Position numbers and translations under genes: made by a program | The notes under the pieces: generated by a model | What the model was told of the DNA's origin: nothing | The model's database searches: none | Seen by the model: the letters and a program-made list of their open reading frames with translations, nothing else | DNA from: Haloglomus salinum | GTDB taxonomy: Archaea; Halobacteriota; Halobacteria; Halobacteriales; Haloarculaceae | NCBI RefSeq assembly: GCF_024298825.1 | Contig: NZ_CP101153.1 | Location: forward strand, 1,364,001-1,428,000 | DNA: 64,000 bases | Direction: 5' to 3' | In this document: positions 42,018 through 52,127 of the stretch, piece by piece | Layout of the letters: each line of letters opens with the position of its first letter | Position numbering within the stretch: the stretch's first letter is position 1

Positions 42018-42165
42018 GAATCCATCCACCGAGCGAGCCGACTCGACACGAAACGACGGTGTGTGCGAACCCATCCAGAGCGAACGGGCTGGTTCCACCC
42101 GAAACAAGGGCGTCTACGTTTCCCGCGAGCCAAAGCCTGAAGCGCGCCGCCGACCCACCGCCGGT

Positions 42166-42444
42166 ATGGAGTGGAGACTGTTCGCCAACCTCGCCGAGAC
42201 CGCCGGGACGAAGCAGGTCCAGGTCGAGGCGGGCCCCGGCGACACCTTCCGTGACGCGTTCGACCAGCTGCTGGAGAAGCATCCCGAACTGGAGGACGAC
42301 ATCCTCGACGAGGACGGCGACATCCGCGACCACATCCGCGTGCTGCGCAACGACAGCAACCCGTTCGTCGTCGACGATGGCTACGACACCGTGCTGGAGG
42401 AGGGCGACGACCTGGCGCTGTTCCCGCCCGTCAGCGGCGGATAA
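42166..42444 (+). CDS. Ubiquitin-like small archaeal modifier / MoaD-family protein
   Basis: A 92-residue beta-grasp protein ending in the diglycine PVSGG needed for activation by an E1-like enzyme. It begins [14 protein letters not shown], and its length matches SAMP1-type proteins of haloarchaea. These are conjugated to protein lysines and also supply sulfur for molybdopterin. Which role applies cannot be read from sequence. It is monocistronic, preceded by structured repeat D. Confidence 0.88.
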   Translation: MEWRLFANLAETAGTKQVQVEAGPGDTFRDAFDQLLEKHPELEDDILDEDGDIRDHIRVLRNDSNPFVVDDGYDTVLEEGDDLALFPPVSGG

Positions 42445-42528
42445 GCGATGGAATAGAACTATATTCTAATTATACCAGACACTCCTGAATAATTACTCCA
42501 GTAGTTTTCAGAATCGAGATTCTGTCTA

Positions 42529-43449
42529 TTACTCCCCAGACAGGTCCGCCTCCAGCACGAAGTCCGGTTCGTCGCTGAACCCGACCCGTGCGGCGGCCAC
42601 GTCCGAGACGTGGCGGACCGTCTCAGGAATCAGCACCCGCGTCCGGTCAACCCCGAGGTCGGCCGCGTCCCGTGCGACGGCGGCGAACAGCGCGCGTGCC
42701 GCCGCTACGTCGTCCCACACCCCGACACCGTACTCGGCGAACCGCTCGGTTCCCCCGTCGGTCTCGTGTTCGTCCGTCCGCACGCGGAACGTCATCCCGC
42801 GGACGCCGTCGTCGTCGGCGACCGCGAGCACGCGCTCGTCCGCGGCCGCGTCGTGCAGGCGCTCGGGCGTCAGTTCCGCGAGCGCCCACGACTCGTCGCT
42901 GGCGAGCGTGAGCCCTGCGAGGTGGTCACGACCCTCGGAGCGCTGCCACGCGGTCCACGCCGTCGAGGGGTCCGCGACGACCCGGAGGCCGTCGGGCCCC
43001 GTCGCGTCGGCGTCGGGGTCCGGTTCGGCCCAGCGGAACTCCGTCCGCGGGTCGAAGCCGACCGCGCGGGACTGGCCCAGGCCGGCCGCGTTCCACGAGA
43101 ACACCATGTTCCGGCAGACCGTCGCGCCCTGCTCGCGCGCCCAGTCGAAGACGGCGTGGGTGAGGCGGGGACTCGCCTTCCGCCCGCGGTAGTCCGGGTT
43201 GACGCGCATCCCCTGGGCCCAGGCCTCGTGCTCGGAGAGGAGGACACCCTGGCAGATGCCCGCGATGTCGTCGCCGGCGTCGAGGACGAAGGTGCGCTGC
43301 GTGGGGCCGTCGGTCTCGACCCACTCGTCGAAGACGCGGGGGATGTAGTCGTCGCCGCGCTCGGGCCACGTCGACTCGGTGAACGCGACGACGGCCTCGC
43401 GGTCGTCGGCGCGGGCCTGCCGGACGGTCAGCTCGTCGGCGTCACTCAT
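42529..43449 (-). CDS. GNAT-family N-acetyltransferase (tandem domains)
   Basis: 306 residues with an N-terminal GNAT domain (about 8-150) in which the acetyl-CoA loop reads RVNPDYRGRKASPRL and is followed by helix THAVFDWAREQG. The C-terminal half (about 170-300) looks like a second, more degenerate GNAT fold. Substrate unknown. It starts four bases after the gatD stop, so it is co-transcribed with it. Confidence 0.85.
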   Translation of the reverse strand: MSDADELTVRQARADDREAVVAFTESTWPERGDDYIPRVFDEWVETDGPTQRTFVLDAGDDIAGICQGVLLSEHEAWAQGMRVNPDYRGRKASPRLTHAVFDWAREQGATVCRNMVFSWNAAGLGQSRAVGFDPRTEFRWAEPDPDADATGPDGLRVVADPSTAWTAWQRSEGRDHLAGLTLASDESWALAELTPERLHDAAADERVLAVADDDGVRGMTFRVRTDEHETDGGTERFAEYGVGVWDDVAAARALFAAVARDAADLGVDRTRVLIPETVRHVSDVAAARVGFSDEPDFVLEADLSGE

Positions 43450-43453
43450 CGGC

Positions 43454-44707
43454 CTACTGCCACGGCGTCGAGCGGTCCTGAATCTCGCCCGCCACGGAGC
43501 GGCGCATCGTGGCCGCCACCGACTCGTCGTCGACGTTCGCGAGCGCCCACATCAGCTTCACCTTCGCCGTCCCGGGGAGCGTGTCCTCGGCCTCGACGAC
43601 GCCCGCGTCGAGCAGGTCACGGCCGGTGTCGTAGACGCGGTCGCAGACTCGACCCTCGATGCACTGGCTGGTCATCACGACCGGCGTTCCCGAGTCGACC
43701 ATCGCCTCGAACGTCGGGATGAGGTCAGTGTGGACGTGGCCGAGGCCGGTCCCCTCGACGACGAGACCCGCCGCATCGGAGAGCCGCTCGACGCGGGAGA
43801 AGTCCATCCCGGGCGTGAACTTCACCAGTTCCACGTCCGTCTCGAGGTCCGCGCGGATGTCGAGGTCGACGCCGTCGCGCTCGGCGTACTCCCGGCGGAA
43901 GTGGACGGCCTCGGCATCGTAATCCACGTACCCCAGCGGCTCGGCGCCGACCGTCTCGAAGGCGTCGCGCCGGGAGGTGTGGTTCTTCCGGACGCGCGTC
44001 CCGCGGTGGAGCGCACAGCGGTCGTCGGACTCGGTGGCGTGCATGCAGACCAGCACCTCCGCACAGTCGGATTTCGCGGCTTCGACCGCACAGACGGCGT
44101 TCATCACGTTGTCGGAGGAGGGCCGGTCCGCGGAACGCTGGCTCCCCGTGAAGACGATGGGGACGGGCGTGTCCAGCATGAACGCCAGCGCCGACGCGGT
44201 GAACTGCATCGTGTCGGTCCCGTGCATCACGACGACGCCGTCGGCACCCGCCTCGATCTCCTCGTGGACGGCCTCGGCGAGTTCCTGCCAGATGTCGGCC
44301 GTCATATTCTCCGAGAGGATGTTGGCGACGACGCGGCCCCGGTAGTTCGCGCGGCCGGCGAGGTCCGGGACGGCGCGGAGCACGTCCTCGGCGTCGAACT
44401 GGGCGGTGACGGCCCCCGTTCGGTAGTCGACGGTGGAGGCGATGGTGCCACCGGTGGAGATGAGCGAGACGGTGGGCAGGTCGTCGTCGAACTGTATCTC
44501 GGAGGCGCCCTCGTCGGTGTCCTGTGCGCTCTCGACGTCGTAGACGCCGGACTCGAGCAGTTCGGCCTCGGCGTCCGCGCGGTCGATACCGACGTTGTAG
44601 CCGCCGTCGAGCTTGACGACGAGCCGGTCGGCGTCCGTCGACGGCATGAGGACGCCCTCGTAGGTCGTCCCGCCGCGGTCGACGCGGACGCGGTCCCCTG
44701 GGTTCAT
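43454..44707 (-). CDS. gatD: Glutamyl-tRNA(Gln) amidotransferase subunit D
   Basis: The archaeal GatDE asparaginase-type subunit that releases ammonia from glutamine or asparagine for conversion of Glu-tRNA(Gln) to Gln-tRNA(Gln). 417 residues. An N-terminal GatD domain (about 1-70) precedes the asparaginase domain. Catalytic Thr motifs are STGGTIAST and VVMHGTDTM, and a Lys lies in the context EAAKSDCAEV. gatE is not in the window. The ATG at 44707 is chosen because it gives the conserved MNPGDRVRV start. Confidence 0.95.
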   Translation of the reverse strand: MNPGDRVRVDRGGTTYEGVLMPSTDADRLVVKLDGGYNVGIDRADAEAELLESGVYDVESAQDTDEGASEIQFDDDLPTVSLISTGGTIASTVDYRTGAVTAQFDAEDVLRAVPDLAGRANYRGRVVANILSENMTADIWQELAEAVHEEIEAGADGVVVMHGTDTMQFTASALAFMLDTPVPIVFTGSQRSADRPSSDNVMNAVCAVEAAKSDCAEVLVCMHATESDDRCALHRGTRVRKNHTSRRDAFETVGAEPLGYVDYDAEAVHFRREYAERDGVDLDIRADLETDVELVKFTPGMDFSRVERLSDAAGLVVEGTGLGHVHTDLIPTFEAMVDSGTPVVMTSQCIEGRVCDRVYDTGRDLLDAGVVEAEDTLPGTAKVKLMWALANVDDESVAATMRRSVAGEIQDRSTPWQ

Positions 44708-44822
44708 ATCCACGTCTCGGCGGCCGGCGGACTTCAAACCCGTCGATGGGCGTCGACACGGGAGCGTCTGTCCGCGAGCCCACCGGGAAACGCTCTTTGC
44801 GCGGCCGTGCCTCGACCCGCTC

Positions 44823-45323
44823 ATGCAGACGGGGGACAGCAGCCGGACGGGTGGGCCCGGAGCGCACGACAGCGTCGCGTTCGTGCGGTTCCGGCTCGGC
44901 GGCTTCCCGCTGGCGCTGGAGGCCGGCCACGTCGACCGGGTGGCGCCGGCACCCGAGGGGACGCGGCTCCCGGGGGCACCCGCACCGGTGGCCGGACTGG
45001 GCTACGTCGCCGGTCGCCCGACCGTCATCGTGTCGCTGGCCGACCGCCTCGACGTCGAACCGGAGGGCGGCGAGCGCGCGGTGGTCGTGGTCCGAAGCGG
45101 GGACGGGCCATCCGTGGGCCTGCTCGCCGACGGGACGAGCGGGTTCCTGACGGCGCCGGCCGAGGCGGTGACACCGCCCGCAGAATCCGGCGACTTCTTC
45201 TTCGGGAACGCGGCCGAGAATCGGCTGTTCCGCGCCGTCGTCACGTCCGAGGAGGGGACGGCGTACGTGCTGTCGCCGGGCGGGATACGCGCCCTCGCCG
45301 GCAGTCGGGGTGAGCGGCCATGA
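44823..45323 (+). CDS. CheW-like chemotaxis coupling protein
   Basis: 166 residues with one CheW domain (about 15-155), recognisable from VAFVRFRLGGFPLALEAGHVDRV and VAGLGYVAGRPTVIVSLADRLDVE. It likely links receptors to the kinase encoded next, whose ATG overlaps its stop by four bases. It is more divergent than the CheW of haloarchaeal archaellum clusters, and no receptor or archaellum genes are in the window, so a non-flagellar pathway is possible. Confidence 0.8.
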   Translation: MQTGDSSRTGGPGAHDSVAFVRFRLGGFPLALEAGHVDRVAPAPEGTRLPGAPAPVAGLGYVAGRPTVIVSLADRLDVEPEGGERAVVVVRSGDGPSVGLLADGTSGFLTAPAEAVTPPAESGDFFFGNAAENRLFRAVVTSEEGTAYVLSPGGIRALAGSRGERP

Positions 45324-47530
45324 GCGAGACCCGGCCCACGGACGATATCCCGGACGACTTCGTCCGGGAGAACCGCCAGCACGTCCGCACACTCGTCGAG
45401 TCGCTCGTGGCGATGGAGGGGACGGCGGACCGCGAGGCGGTCGACGAGGCGTTCCGCGCGGCCCACTCGCTGAAGGCGAACTGCGAACTCGCCGGACTGG
45501 ACGACGCCGGGGCGGTCGCCCACGCCGTCGAGGACGTCCTCGCGGCGGCCCGGGCAGGGCACGCGACGGTCGACGAGGCGACGGCGGACGAGGCCGCGGC
45601 CGCAGTCGAGGCCATCGAGCGGGTCATCGACGCCATCTCCGACGAGGACGCTATCCCGGCCATCGATGTGGACGGGTGGACCACACGCCTCCGGAGTCAG
45701 CTCGGCGATAGCGAGGCCGTCGCCGCGGACACCGCGGCAGCGACACCCGACGGACAGACGGGGACGGCCCCGGACGCGGACGACGAGGCAGCCGCGGCAG
45801 GTGCCGACCCTGTCCCCGACCTCGACGACCTGGACCTCGACGAGGAGGCACAGGCGGCGCTCGAGGCCGCGGGCGATTACGACGACCTCGACGCGCTCGT
45901 GGCGGCGATGGACGACGAGGCCGAAGCGTACGCCGACCTGGAGGGTGGCGGCTCGTTCGACGCGGTTGAGGAGGCCCAGGCATCCACGGAGTTACCGGAG
46001 CCGGACCCGCAGCGTACGGCGACTCACGACGAGGACGCCGTCGGCGCAGGGGGCAGCGAGGGGGGCGACGAGAGGGGCGACGCACCGGCCGAGATGAAAC
46101 CCGACACGCCAGTCGAGTCCACGGCCGACCGGCCCGACCTGCCGGCACCCGACCCGGACCTGGCACCGTCGACGCCCGGGACGAGGGACGCGGGCAGCGG
46201 AGCGTCCGGGCCGACCGACGGAGTCACGGTTCCGGGAGTGGGGCAGGTCACGGACGCGGCGGCGACCATCGCCGAGAGTTCGCTCGACGCCGAGCAGTTC
46301 GGCATCGACGACGACGAGGCCGCCGAGGACGCGGCGGCCCCGGAACCGCTCGGGGCGGCACGGAGTCTCGCTGTCGAGGGGCGCCGGCTGGCTGCGGCGC
46401 TCGATGAGGGTGACCTCGACGGGCAGGCCGCCGACGCGCTGGCCTCGCTCCGTACCGCCGCCGACGCGCTCGGCGGCGCGGCGGCCGGCGATCTGCGCCG
46501 ACTGGACGCGCTGGCGCCGGACCTCAAGCGGGCGGTCGAGCGCGCCACACGCCACGTCGAGACGCCCGTTGAACTCGACGCCGACCTCCCACCGGTCGCG
46601 CTCGACCGGACAGTCGTCGACCGCCTCTCGGAGCCGCTGGTCCACTGCGTGCGCAACGCCATCGACCACGGCATCGAGGAGCCGCGCGAGCGTGGCGCCG
46701 CCGGGAAGCCGGAGGCCGGGACCGTCACGGTCCGGGGCCGGCGCGACGGCGAGCGGCTGGTGGTCACCGTGGAGGACGACGGGCGCGGTATCGACGCCGA
46801 GGCCGTCCGCGAGGCGGCCGTCGAGACCGGTATCGAGGGAGCAGCCGGCGTAACCGACGACGAGGCACTCGACCTGCTGTTCGAGGCCGGCCTCTCGACC
46901 GCCGACGCCAGCAGCGACCTCTCCGGGCGCGGCGTCGGGATGGACGTCGTCGGCCGGGCGATGGCCGACCTCGAGGGCGAGGTGACCGTCGACTCGACGC
47001 CCGGCGAGGGGACGACGGTTCGGCTGTCGGTCCCCGTCGGGAGTGGCGTCGAGCGGGTCCGGGTCGTCGCGGTCGGGGGCGAGACGTACGCCGTTCCCGA
47101 GTGGCCACTCGAGGAGACGGTACCGGCGAGCGAGGCACGTGTGCAGAACGGCTCGATACGGGTCGCCGCTCCCGAACTCGAGCAGGACGCGATGGGCATC
47201 GAGACGGCGTTCGGCTCGACCGTGGACTACCGGGTGGTCGACCTCGTGGTGGCGCTCGGGGTGCCGGAAGCGGCGGCTGACGGAGCCGACGAGCACGACG
47301 GGCAACGCGAACCGGCGTACCTCCTGGTCGACCCGCCGGACGGGGCCGGCGGGCGCGACCGGGACGGGCACGTGGCGCTCCGCTGTGACGGCGTCCTGAG
47401 CGAGCACGAGACGCTGGTGACGCCGCTGGCGGACGTCGACGCGAATCCGGCAGTCGACGGAGTTGTCGTCTGCGACGCCGGGCGGGTCGTGCCAGTGCTG
47501 GACCCGACGGCGTTCGTGGGCGGACGGTAG
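45320..47530 (+). CDS. CheA-type histidine kinase
   Basis: 736 residues. The N-terminal HPt domain has the phosphorylated His49 in [19 protein letters not shown] very acidic linker, largely disordered, of about 200 residues (about 130-330) follows. The ATPase domain (about 400-580) has an N-box ([18 protein letters not shown]), G1 (VEDDGRGID) and G2 ([10 protein letters not shown]). A C-terminal CheW-like domain (about 585-735) completes it. The response regulator domain CheA usually addresses (CheY, CheB) is not adjacent; a CheY-like gene lies at 60897. Confidence 0.9.
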   Translation: MSETRPTDDIPDDFVRENRQHVRTLVESLVAMEGTADREAVDEAFRAAHSLKANCELAGLDDAGAVAHAVEDVLAAARAGHATVDEATADEAAAAVEAIERVIDAISDEDAIPAIDVDGWTTRLRSQLGDSEAVAADTAAATPDGQTGTAPDADDEAAAAGADPVPDLDDLDLDEEAQAALEAAGDYDDLDALVAAMDDEAEAYADLEGGGSFDAVEEAQASTELPEPDPQRTATHDEDAVGAGGSEGGDERGDAPAEMKPDTPVESTADRPDLPAPDPDLAPSTPGTRDAGSGASGPTDGVTVPGVGQVTDAAATIAESSLDAEQFGIDDDEAAEDAAAPEPLGAARSLAVEGRRLAAALDEGDLDGQAADALASLRTAADALGGAAAGDLRRLDALAPDLKRAVERATRHVETPVELDADLPPVALDRTVVDRLSEPLVHCVRNAIDHGIEEPRERGAAGKPEAGTVTVRGRRDGERLVVTVEDDGRGIDAEAVREAAVETGIEGAAGVTDDEALDLLFEAGLSTADASSDLSGRGVGMDVVGRAMADLEGEVTVDSTPGEGTTVRLSVPVGSGVERVRVVAVGGETYAVPEWPLEETVPASEARVQNGSIRVAAPELEQDAMGIETAFGSTVDYRVVDLVVALGVPEAAADGADEHDGQREPAYLLVDPPDGAGGRDRDGHVALRCDGVLSEHETLVTPLADVDANPAVDGVVVCDAGRVVPVLDPTAFVGGR

Positions 47531-47627
47531 TCGCCCGCCGATACCGCCTTCCAGGCGGGCGTGTGGGCACGTACCGCCCGGAGCGCGTTCCAATACCCTT
47601 TTGCCCGTTCCACGACTCGCTGCGTGC

Positions 47628-48026
47628 ATGGCAGACTTCCAGGTCGTCGTCGCGGACCCGGAGGACGGGACGACCTACCAGTTCGAGATCGACGGACAGG
47701 ACGCGAACCGGTTCCAGGGCCGGGAGATCGGCGAGGCAGTCGACGGCGGCGCCGTCGGCCTCGACGGGTACGAGGTCGAGATCACCGGCGGCTCCGACAC
47801 GGCCGGCCGCCCGATGCGTGGCGACGTGCCCGGGACGGAGCTCAAGCAGCTCCTGCTGACGGGCGGCGTCGGCTACGAGCCGCAGGTCGACGGCGAGCGC
47901 CGTCGCGTCACGGTCCGGGGTCGCGAGGTCAGCGACGAGACGCGCCAGATCAACGCCAAGATCGTCACCCGCGGCGACACCTCCATCGAGGAGCTGCTCG
48001 GCGAGGGCGACGAGGACGACGAGTAA
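47628..48026 (+). CDS. rps6e: 30S ribosomal protein S6e
   Basis: A 132-residue small-subunit protein, complete and colinear with archaeal S6e. It starts [14 protein letters not shown], with the core [17 protein letters not shown] and GVGYEP. The C-terminus is acidic rather than basic, as in haloarchaea. A TATA-like sequence (CAATACC, about 47591) lies upstream. Two small conserved genes follow closely and are probably in the same transcript. Confidence 0.97.
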   Translation: MADFQVVVADPEDGTTYQFEIDGQDANRFQGREIGEAVDGGAVGLDGYEVEITGGSDTAGRPMRGDVPGTELKQLLLTGGVGYEPQVDGERRRVTVRGREVSDETRQINAKIVTRGDTSIEELLGEGDEDDE

Positions 48027-48038
48027 GCCACTCGTCTG

Positions 48039-48473
48039 ATGGACCGCATCGCACACGACAACGCTTCCGTCCGGACGGTGCGCGCCACGCTGGAACGCGT
48101 CGGCCGCACGGACCGCCCCCGCATCGACCTCCCCGACAGTGACACCGACGCCTTCCCCGTCGGCGAGGTCGTCCGGGTCGCCCTCGACGGGACCACCCGC
48201 CACGCCCGCGTCCACCGCGGGATGGACGAGGGGCTCGAACTCCGCGCCGTCTACGACAACGCACGGCAGGCCAGGACCGACGACGGCGAGGACCGGCTCC
48301 CCGAGTGGGTCGCCGAGCGCGACCTCGAGTTCGGGCGCTCGGTTCTCGTCGATGTCGTCGAGGCAGGGTTCTTCTACGGCGTCCGGGCGCCGGACGAGGC
48401 CGCGGTGTACGAGGTACCCGACCGGCCGGACGACGGGCTCGCGGCCATCGCCCGCGACCTGGAGGAACCGTGA
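48039..48473 (+). CDS. Conserved haloarchaeal protein (144 aa), unknown function
   Basis: Soluble protein beginning MDRIAHDNASVRTVRATLERVG, strand-rich, with conserved-looking core GFFYGVRAPDEAAVYEVPDRPDDGL. It is 12 bases after rps6e and overlaps the next gene's GTG by four bases. It matches the kind of protein filed under haloarchaeal domains of unknown function. No catalytic motif is evident. Confidence 0.75.
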   Translation: MDRIAHDNASVRTVRATLERVGRTDRPRIDLPDSDTDAFPVGEVVRVALDGTTRHARVHRGMDEGLELRAVYDNARQARTDDGEDRLPEWVAERDLEFGRSVLVDVVEAGFFYGVRAPDEAAVYEVPDRPDDGLAAIARDLEEP

Positions 48474-48955
48474 GCGACGACCCCGACGGCACGGCGAGCG
48501 GTGACGCCGACGACGAAGCCGGCGAGGCTCGCCGGACCTTCCTCGCGGGCGACCGCCCCGACGACATCCTCATCTACCTCCGCGAGGACGGCATCGCGGA
48601 CCCCGAGCAGCTGGCCGACCTCGGCGAGCGCACCGACGATGGGGTCGTGCTCGTCCTGCCGGGCGCCGAGGGCCGGCAGGCCTTCGAGTCCGCGACCGGT
48701 CTCGACCCGATGTCCTTCGCCGGGAGCGCGATGGACACCGAGGGCCACGTCCACCGCGACGCCACCGGCGGCGACTGTCCCGAGGGCGAGGGCGACGACC
48801 ACGGTGCCCGCTTCATCTTCGCCTTCGCCGAGGCACAGAACGAGGAGGTCGGCGGCCGGTACGCCGAGGGCGACGTCATCCACGCGTACGTGGCGTGCGA
48901 CTGCGGGACGACCTACTCAGAGAAGTGGGTTGCCGAGGCGGACAGCGGGGAATAG
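48470..48955 (+). CDS. Conserved haloarchaeal protein (161 aa), DUF5807-like
   Basis: Starts at the GTG overlapping the previous stop, giving MSDDPDGTASGD. An acidic N-terminus precedes a compact domain: LAGDRPDDILIYLREDG, GVVLVLPGAEGRQAFESATGLDP and HAYVACDCGTTYSEKW near the end. The terminal Cys-x-Cys could bind a metal. Third gene of the S6e operon; function unknown. Confidence 0.75.
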   Translation: MSDDPDGTASGDADDEAGEARRTFLAGDRPDDILIYLREDGIADPEQLADLGERTDDGVVLVLPGAEGRQAFESATGLDPMSFAGSAMDTEGHVHRDATGGDCPEGEGDDHGARFIFAFAEAQNEEVGGRYAEGDVIHAYVACDCGTTYSEKWVAEADSGE

Positions 48956-49178
48956 GCCCGGCCCCCTGTTCGATAGTGCATATTCAGAAAACCCGAGTAA
49001 TTTGTTATTAGATTCAGTTGTACATAGGCAATAGCGACAGCTCGGCAGATATATCGAGAGATGCGGGCTGTGGAGATTCGGTCCCGTCCGGACGGGTATA
49101 TAGGGAAACTAGCAACGAACTACCCACGGCCGGCAGTGGTCAGAGTCGAGCGACCGCCCGTCGGCGGTCTCCGACACC
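48956..49178. other. AT-rich intergenic stretch
   Basis: Contains AT-rich blocks at 48977-49025 and 49048-49060 and a TATA-like GTATATAGGG at about 49098, which stands 80 bases before the next gene. No gene is seen. Confidence 0.5.
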
Positions 49179-49601
49179 ATGTCACGACCCGAGTCCGTAC
49201 CCCGAGACGGCGAATCGGTCCACCGCGAGTACATCCTCGACGTGCGTATCGTCACGGTCGCCGACGACGGCGCCGACGCCCCCCGCTACCGGTTCGAGGC
49301 CCCACAGCACCGGGGTGTCGAGTTCGACAGTGCCGCCGACGCAGAACTGTACGCCGACGTCTACTTCGACGTGAACGGGTTCCAGGAGGCCGGCACGGGC
49401 GAGCGCGGGGTGCCACCCGAAATCATCCAGGCCGGGCGCGACACGCTGGCCGCCTACTTCCGGACCCAGCGCTACGCCGACACCGCGTGGGTCGCCTCCT
49501 TCTTCGGCAAGGAACCGGGACAGATAGAGCGGTACCTCGAGACGGTCCGCGCCCGCGCCGAGGAGGTCCGCGAGGGGGCCGTCGAGCACGGCGTGGCGTG
49601 A
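49179..49601 (+). CDS. Conserved haloarchaeal protein (140 aa), unknown function
   Basis: Soluble, acidic. The first half looks strand-rich (HREYILDVRIVTVADDG, PRYRFEAPQHRGVEF); the second is helical (AADAELYADVYFDVNGFQE, ETVRARAEEVREGAVEHG). It is monocistronic with an AT-rich upstream region. No family is assigned. Confidence 0.65.
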   Translation: MSRPESVPRDGESVHREYILDVRIVTVADDGADAPRYRFEAPQHRGVEFDSAADAELYADVYFDVNGFQEAGTGERGVPPEIIQAGRDTLAAYFRTQRYADTAWVASFFGKEPGQIERYLETVRARAEEVREGAVEHGVA

Positions 49602-49880
49602 CGGCGAGCCACGCCGACCCCCGGACAGAATGATAACAATACACTGACATAATCGGCGAGGGAGGCGTCGGTAGTCGGTCAGCGACCAGGTATAGACCTG
49701 CGGCGAATCTGTAGGACCCATCGGCTTGTATCGCCTTTCCGTCTCTCGATTTGGTACACCGGATATCGCTGCCCGGTCTATATATCCGACCCGAGCACAC
49801 AGATGAATCGGGCCGTCCCTGTACGGGGTCGGACGGCTATTACAAGCGTTCATTATGCCGACAGGAGGGCATCCGTCCGT
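49602..49880. other. Upstream region of the PhoX-like gene
   Basis: 279 bases. Two AT-rich patches are seen: around 49630-49640, and 49775-49790 with TATATATCC. The latter is about 100 bases before the chosen start. An upstream in-frame ATG at 49803 would give a 26-residue extension before the Tat signal. No gene is seen otherwise. Confidence 0.5.
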
Positions 49881-52127
49881 ATGCCCGAGTTCACTCGGCG
49901 GAACCTGATGGCCACCTCCGTCGCGGCGGCGGTCGGCGCGAGCGTGAGCGGCGTCGCGACTGCAGACGAGGAGGAGTCCGACACCCCTGGCGCGCCCAGC
50001 GTGAAAGGCGAGTTGAAGCGGTTCTCCTCGACGGCGCTCGGCGCGGAGGTGACGGGCCCGTTCGTCTTCGACGACGGTTCGCTGCTGTACAGCCTCCAGC
50101 ACCCCAGCACGGACAACCCCGCGCCGTTCGACAAAGCGGGCATCGGCTACGTCGAGGGGTTCAACTTCGAGTTCGACGGCGACAGTAGCGAGTTCGACGA
50201 GCTGTCGACGCCCCAGACCAACGAGGAGCAGGGGAAGGTCCGTGTGAGCACCGGCGAGTACGTCCTGCTGGCGAGCCAGGGGGACACCTTCGGCAACGGC
50301 GAGGAACTCGGCGTCCCGGAGACGCCCGACGGCACGCCCATCACTGAGTTCGCCGGCTCGCGGTACAGCGAGGCCGGCTACACCCCGGACTGCAACGAAT
50401 TCATCGCCACGAACGGCGCTGGCACCGAGGGCTACCTCTTCACGAACTTCGAGGCCAGCCCCGGCAACGTCACGCGCATCCCGGTCAGCAAGGACGGCGA
50501 GTCCTGGGAGGCCGACCTCGAGAACGCGCTGAACCTCGCCAACACCGAGGCGATGCGCGAGGTCGGCGGCACCCGCATCAACTGCTACGGCGACCTCACC
50601 CCGTGGGATACGATGGTCTCCTCCGAGGAGAACTACGCCCACCCGCGGGTCGCGACGAAGGCGACCGTGAGCGACATCGACGAGGCGGGGACCGGGAAGG
50701 GACTCCGGGGCGGCCACGAGTTCTGGAACCGGCCGAATCCCAGCGAGGCCCAGAGCGCTATCGACGAGTACTACGGCGACGGCTCCTGGTACGTTCAGGC
50801 GACGTGGGCGCTCACGGGTGTCGAACTGCTCGCGTACTACCTCGGTGCCGACCCGGTCGACCAGAACGGCGAAGAGAACACGCTCGAACCCATCGGCGAG
50901 GGCTACCCCAACCCGTATCGCTACGGCTACCAGCTGGAGTTCCAGAACCCGACAGCCGAGGAGCCGACGCCGGTCAAGCACTACGCGATGGGCCGGGCGT
51001 CGTGGGAGGCCCCCGACTTCCAGCAGGACCGCAAGACCGTCTACCAGTGCTCGGACGGCGACAGCAAGGGCATCTACAAGTTCGTCGCCGACCGCCCCAT
51101 CCCGAGCTACTCGGACCCGATGGACGTGGCGGGCACGCTGTACGCCCCGAAGGTGACGACCGACGCGGCGGCCGAGAAGAACAGCCCGGCCGACGTCACC
51201 CTCGATGTCGAGTGGGTCGAACTCGGCCACGCCTCGAACGGCGAGGTCGACTCCTGGATCGCCGACTACGACGACCTCACCCAGCGGGACTACCTCGCGA
51301 CCCACAGCGACTGGGAGCAGGGCGACGAGGTCACGGCCGAGGTCCTCGAGGCGGCCGACCGCGAGGTCGTCGAGAACGGGAACCAGGACCTCGTCACCGA
51401 CCAGGAGATTCTGGACTGGGCCGAGCAGTACGAGGCGAACGGTCCGGACGGCGTGGACGAGGAGCTCCGCCGGGTCCCGTTCCTCGAGACCCGCGCCGCC
51501 GCGAAGGAGATCGGCGCCACCATCGAGTTCAACAAGGCCGAGGGCGTCGACAGCGTCCCCGGCGCCACGCCCGGCGACTACGTCTACTTCGGTATCTCCG
51601 AGTTCAACGACGACATGGCCGACGACACGGGCGACCTCCGGATGCACCGCGTCGACGGTGGCGTCGTCTATCGGGGCGAACTGGAGTCCGACTACAACAT
51701 CTCGGCCCTGGAGCCGGTCATCGTCGGCCCCGACGGCACGGACACCGCCGACGTGGCCGACGACGCGCTCATCAACGTCGACAACGTCTACGTGATGGAG
51801 GACGGCCGCGTCCTCTGCTGTGAGGACGCCGACCAGTTCGGCCGCTCCTACAAGAACGACTGCCTCTACGTCTACACGCCCGAGGAGCAGCTGAACCAGC
51901 CCGGGAACGGCAACAGCGACGGGAACAACGACAACGGTACCGGCCGAAACAGCAACAGCGGCAACGCCGGGAACGGCAGCACCAACCGGATGGCCCAGTC
52001 CGGCGCGGGGTCGGGGATGTTCGCCGACAGCGACGGCGACGGCGATGTCGACCCGAGTCGTTCACAGTTCGACTCGGCGTTCCCCAACCTGAACTGGAAC
52101 ACCTGGTCGTCACTGTTCGGGAACTGA
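49881..52127 (+). CDS. PhoX-family (DUF839) secreted phosphatase-like protein
   Basis: 748 residues. The Tat signal has RRN in MPEFTRRNLMATSVAAAVG and cleavage near residue 26. The mature protein resembles PhoX beta-propeller phosphatases, which use Fe and Ca: INCYGDLTPWDTMVSSEENY matches the conserved Cys/Glu loop, and CSDGDSKGIYKFVAD and ASWEAPDF are further matches. The C-terminal 100 residues are Asn/Gly-rich and then carry a dockerin or EF-hand-like calcium motif, FADSDGDGDVDPSRSQFD. Likely phosphate scavenging at the cell surface. Its 3' end overlaps the convergent lipoprotein gene by 18 bases. Confidence 0.85.
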   Translation: MPEFTRRNLMATSVAAAVGASVSGVATADEEESDTPGAPSVKGELKRFSSTALGAEVTGPFVFDDGSLLYSLQHPSTDNPAPFDKAGIGYVEGFNFEFDGDSSEFDELSTPQTNEEQGKVRVSTGEYVLLASQGDTFGNGEELGVPETPDGTPITEFAGSRYSEAGYTPDCNEFIATNGAGTEGYLFTNFEASPGNVTRIPVSKDGESWEADLENALNLANTEAMREVGGTRINCYGDLTPWDTMVSSEENYAHPRVATKATVSDIDEAGTGKGLRGGHEFWNRPNPSEAQSAIDEYYGDGSWYVQATWALTGVELLAYYLGADPVDQNGEENTLEPIGEGYPNPYRYGYQLEFQNPTAEEPTPVKHYAMGRASWEAPDFQQDRKTVYQCSDGDSKGIYKFVADRPIPSYSDPMDVAGTLYAPKVTTDAAAEKNSPADVTLDVEWVELGHASNGEVDSWIADYDDLTQRDYLATHSDWEQGDEVTAEVLEAADREVVENGNQDLVTDQEILDWAEQYEANGPDGVDEELRRVPFLETRAAAKEIGATIEFNKAEGVDSVPGATPGDYVYFGISEFNDDMADDTGDLRMHRVDGGVVYRGELESDYNISALEPVIVGPDGTDTADVADDALINVDNVYVMEDGRVLCCEDADQFGRSYKNDCLYVYTPEEQLNQPGNGNSDGNNDNGTGRNSNSGNAGNGSTNRMAQSGAGSGMFADSDGDGDVDPSRSQFDSAFPNLNWNTWSSLFGN

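Larger units (their letters stand above)
41567..42165. other. Divergent intergenic region with an inverted pair of structured repeats
   Basis: 599 bases between the dehydrogenase (minus) and the SAMP gene (plus). Repeats E and D lie in opposite orientation, separated by 44 bases. E starts 128 bases from the dehydrogenase ATG and D ends 148 bases before the SAMP ATG. No gene is seen. Confidence 0.75.

Noticed and set aside
49182-51647. 821-codon minus-strand frame over the PhoX-like gene
   Set aside because: It is entirely antisense to a well-supported secreted protein and lacks any recognisable domain.
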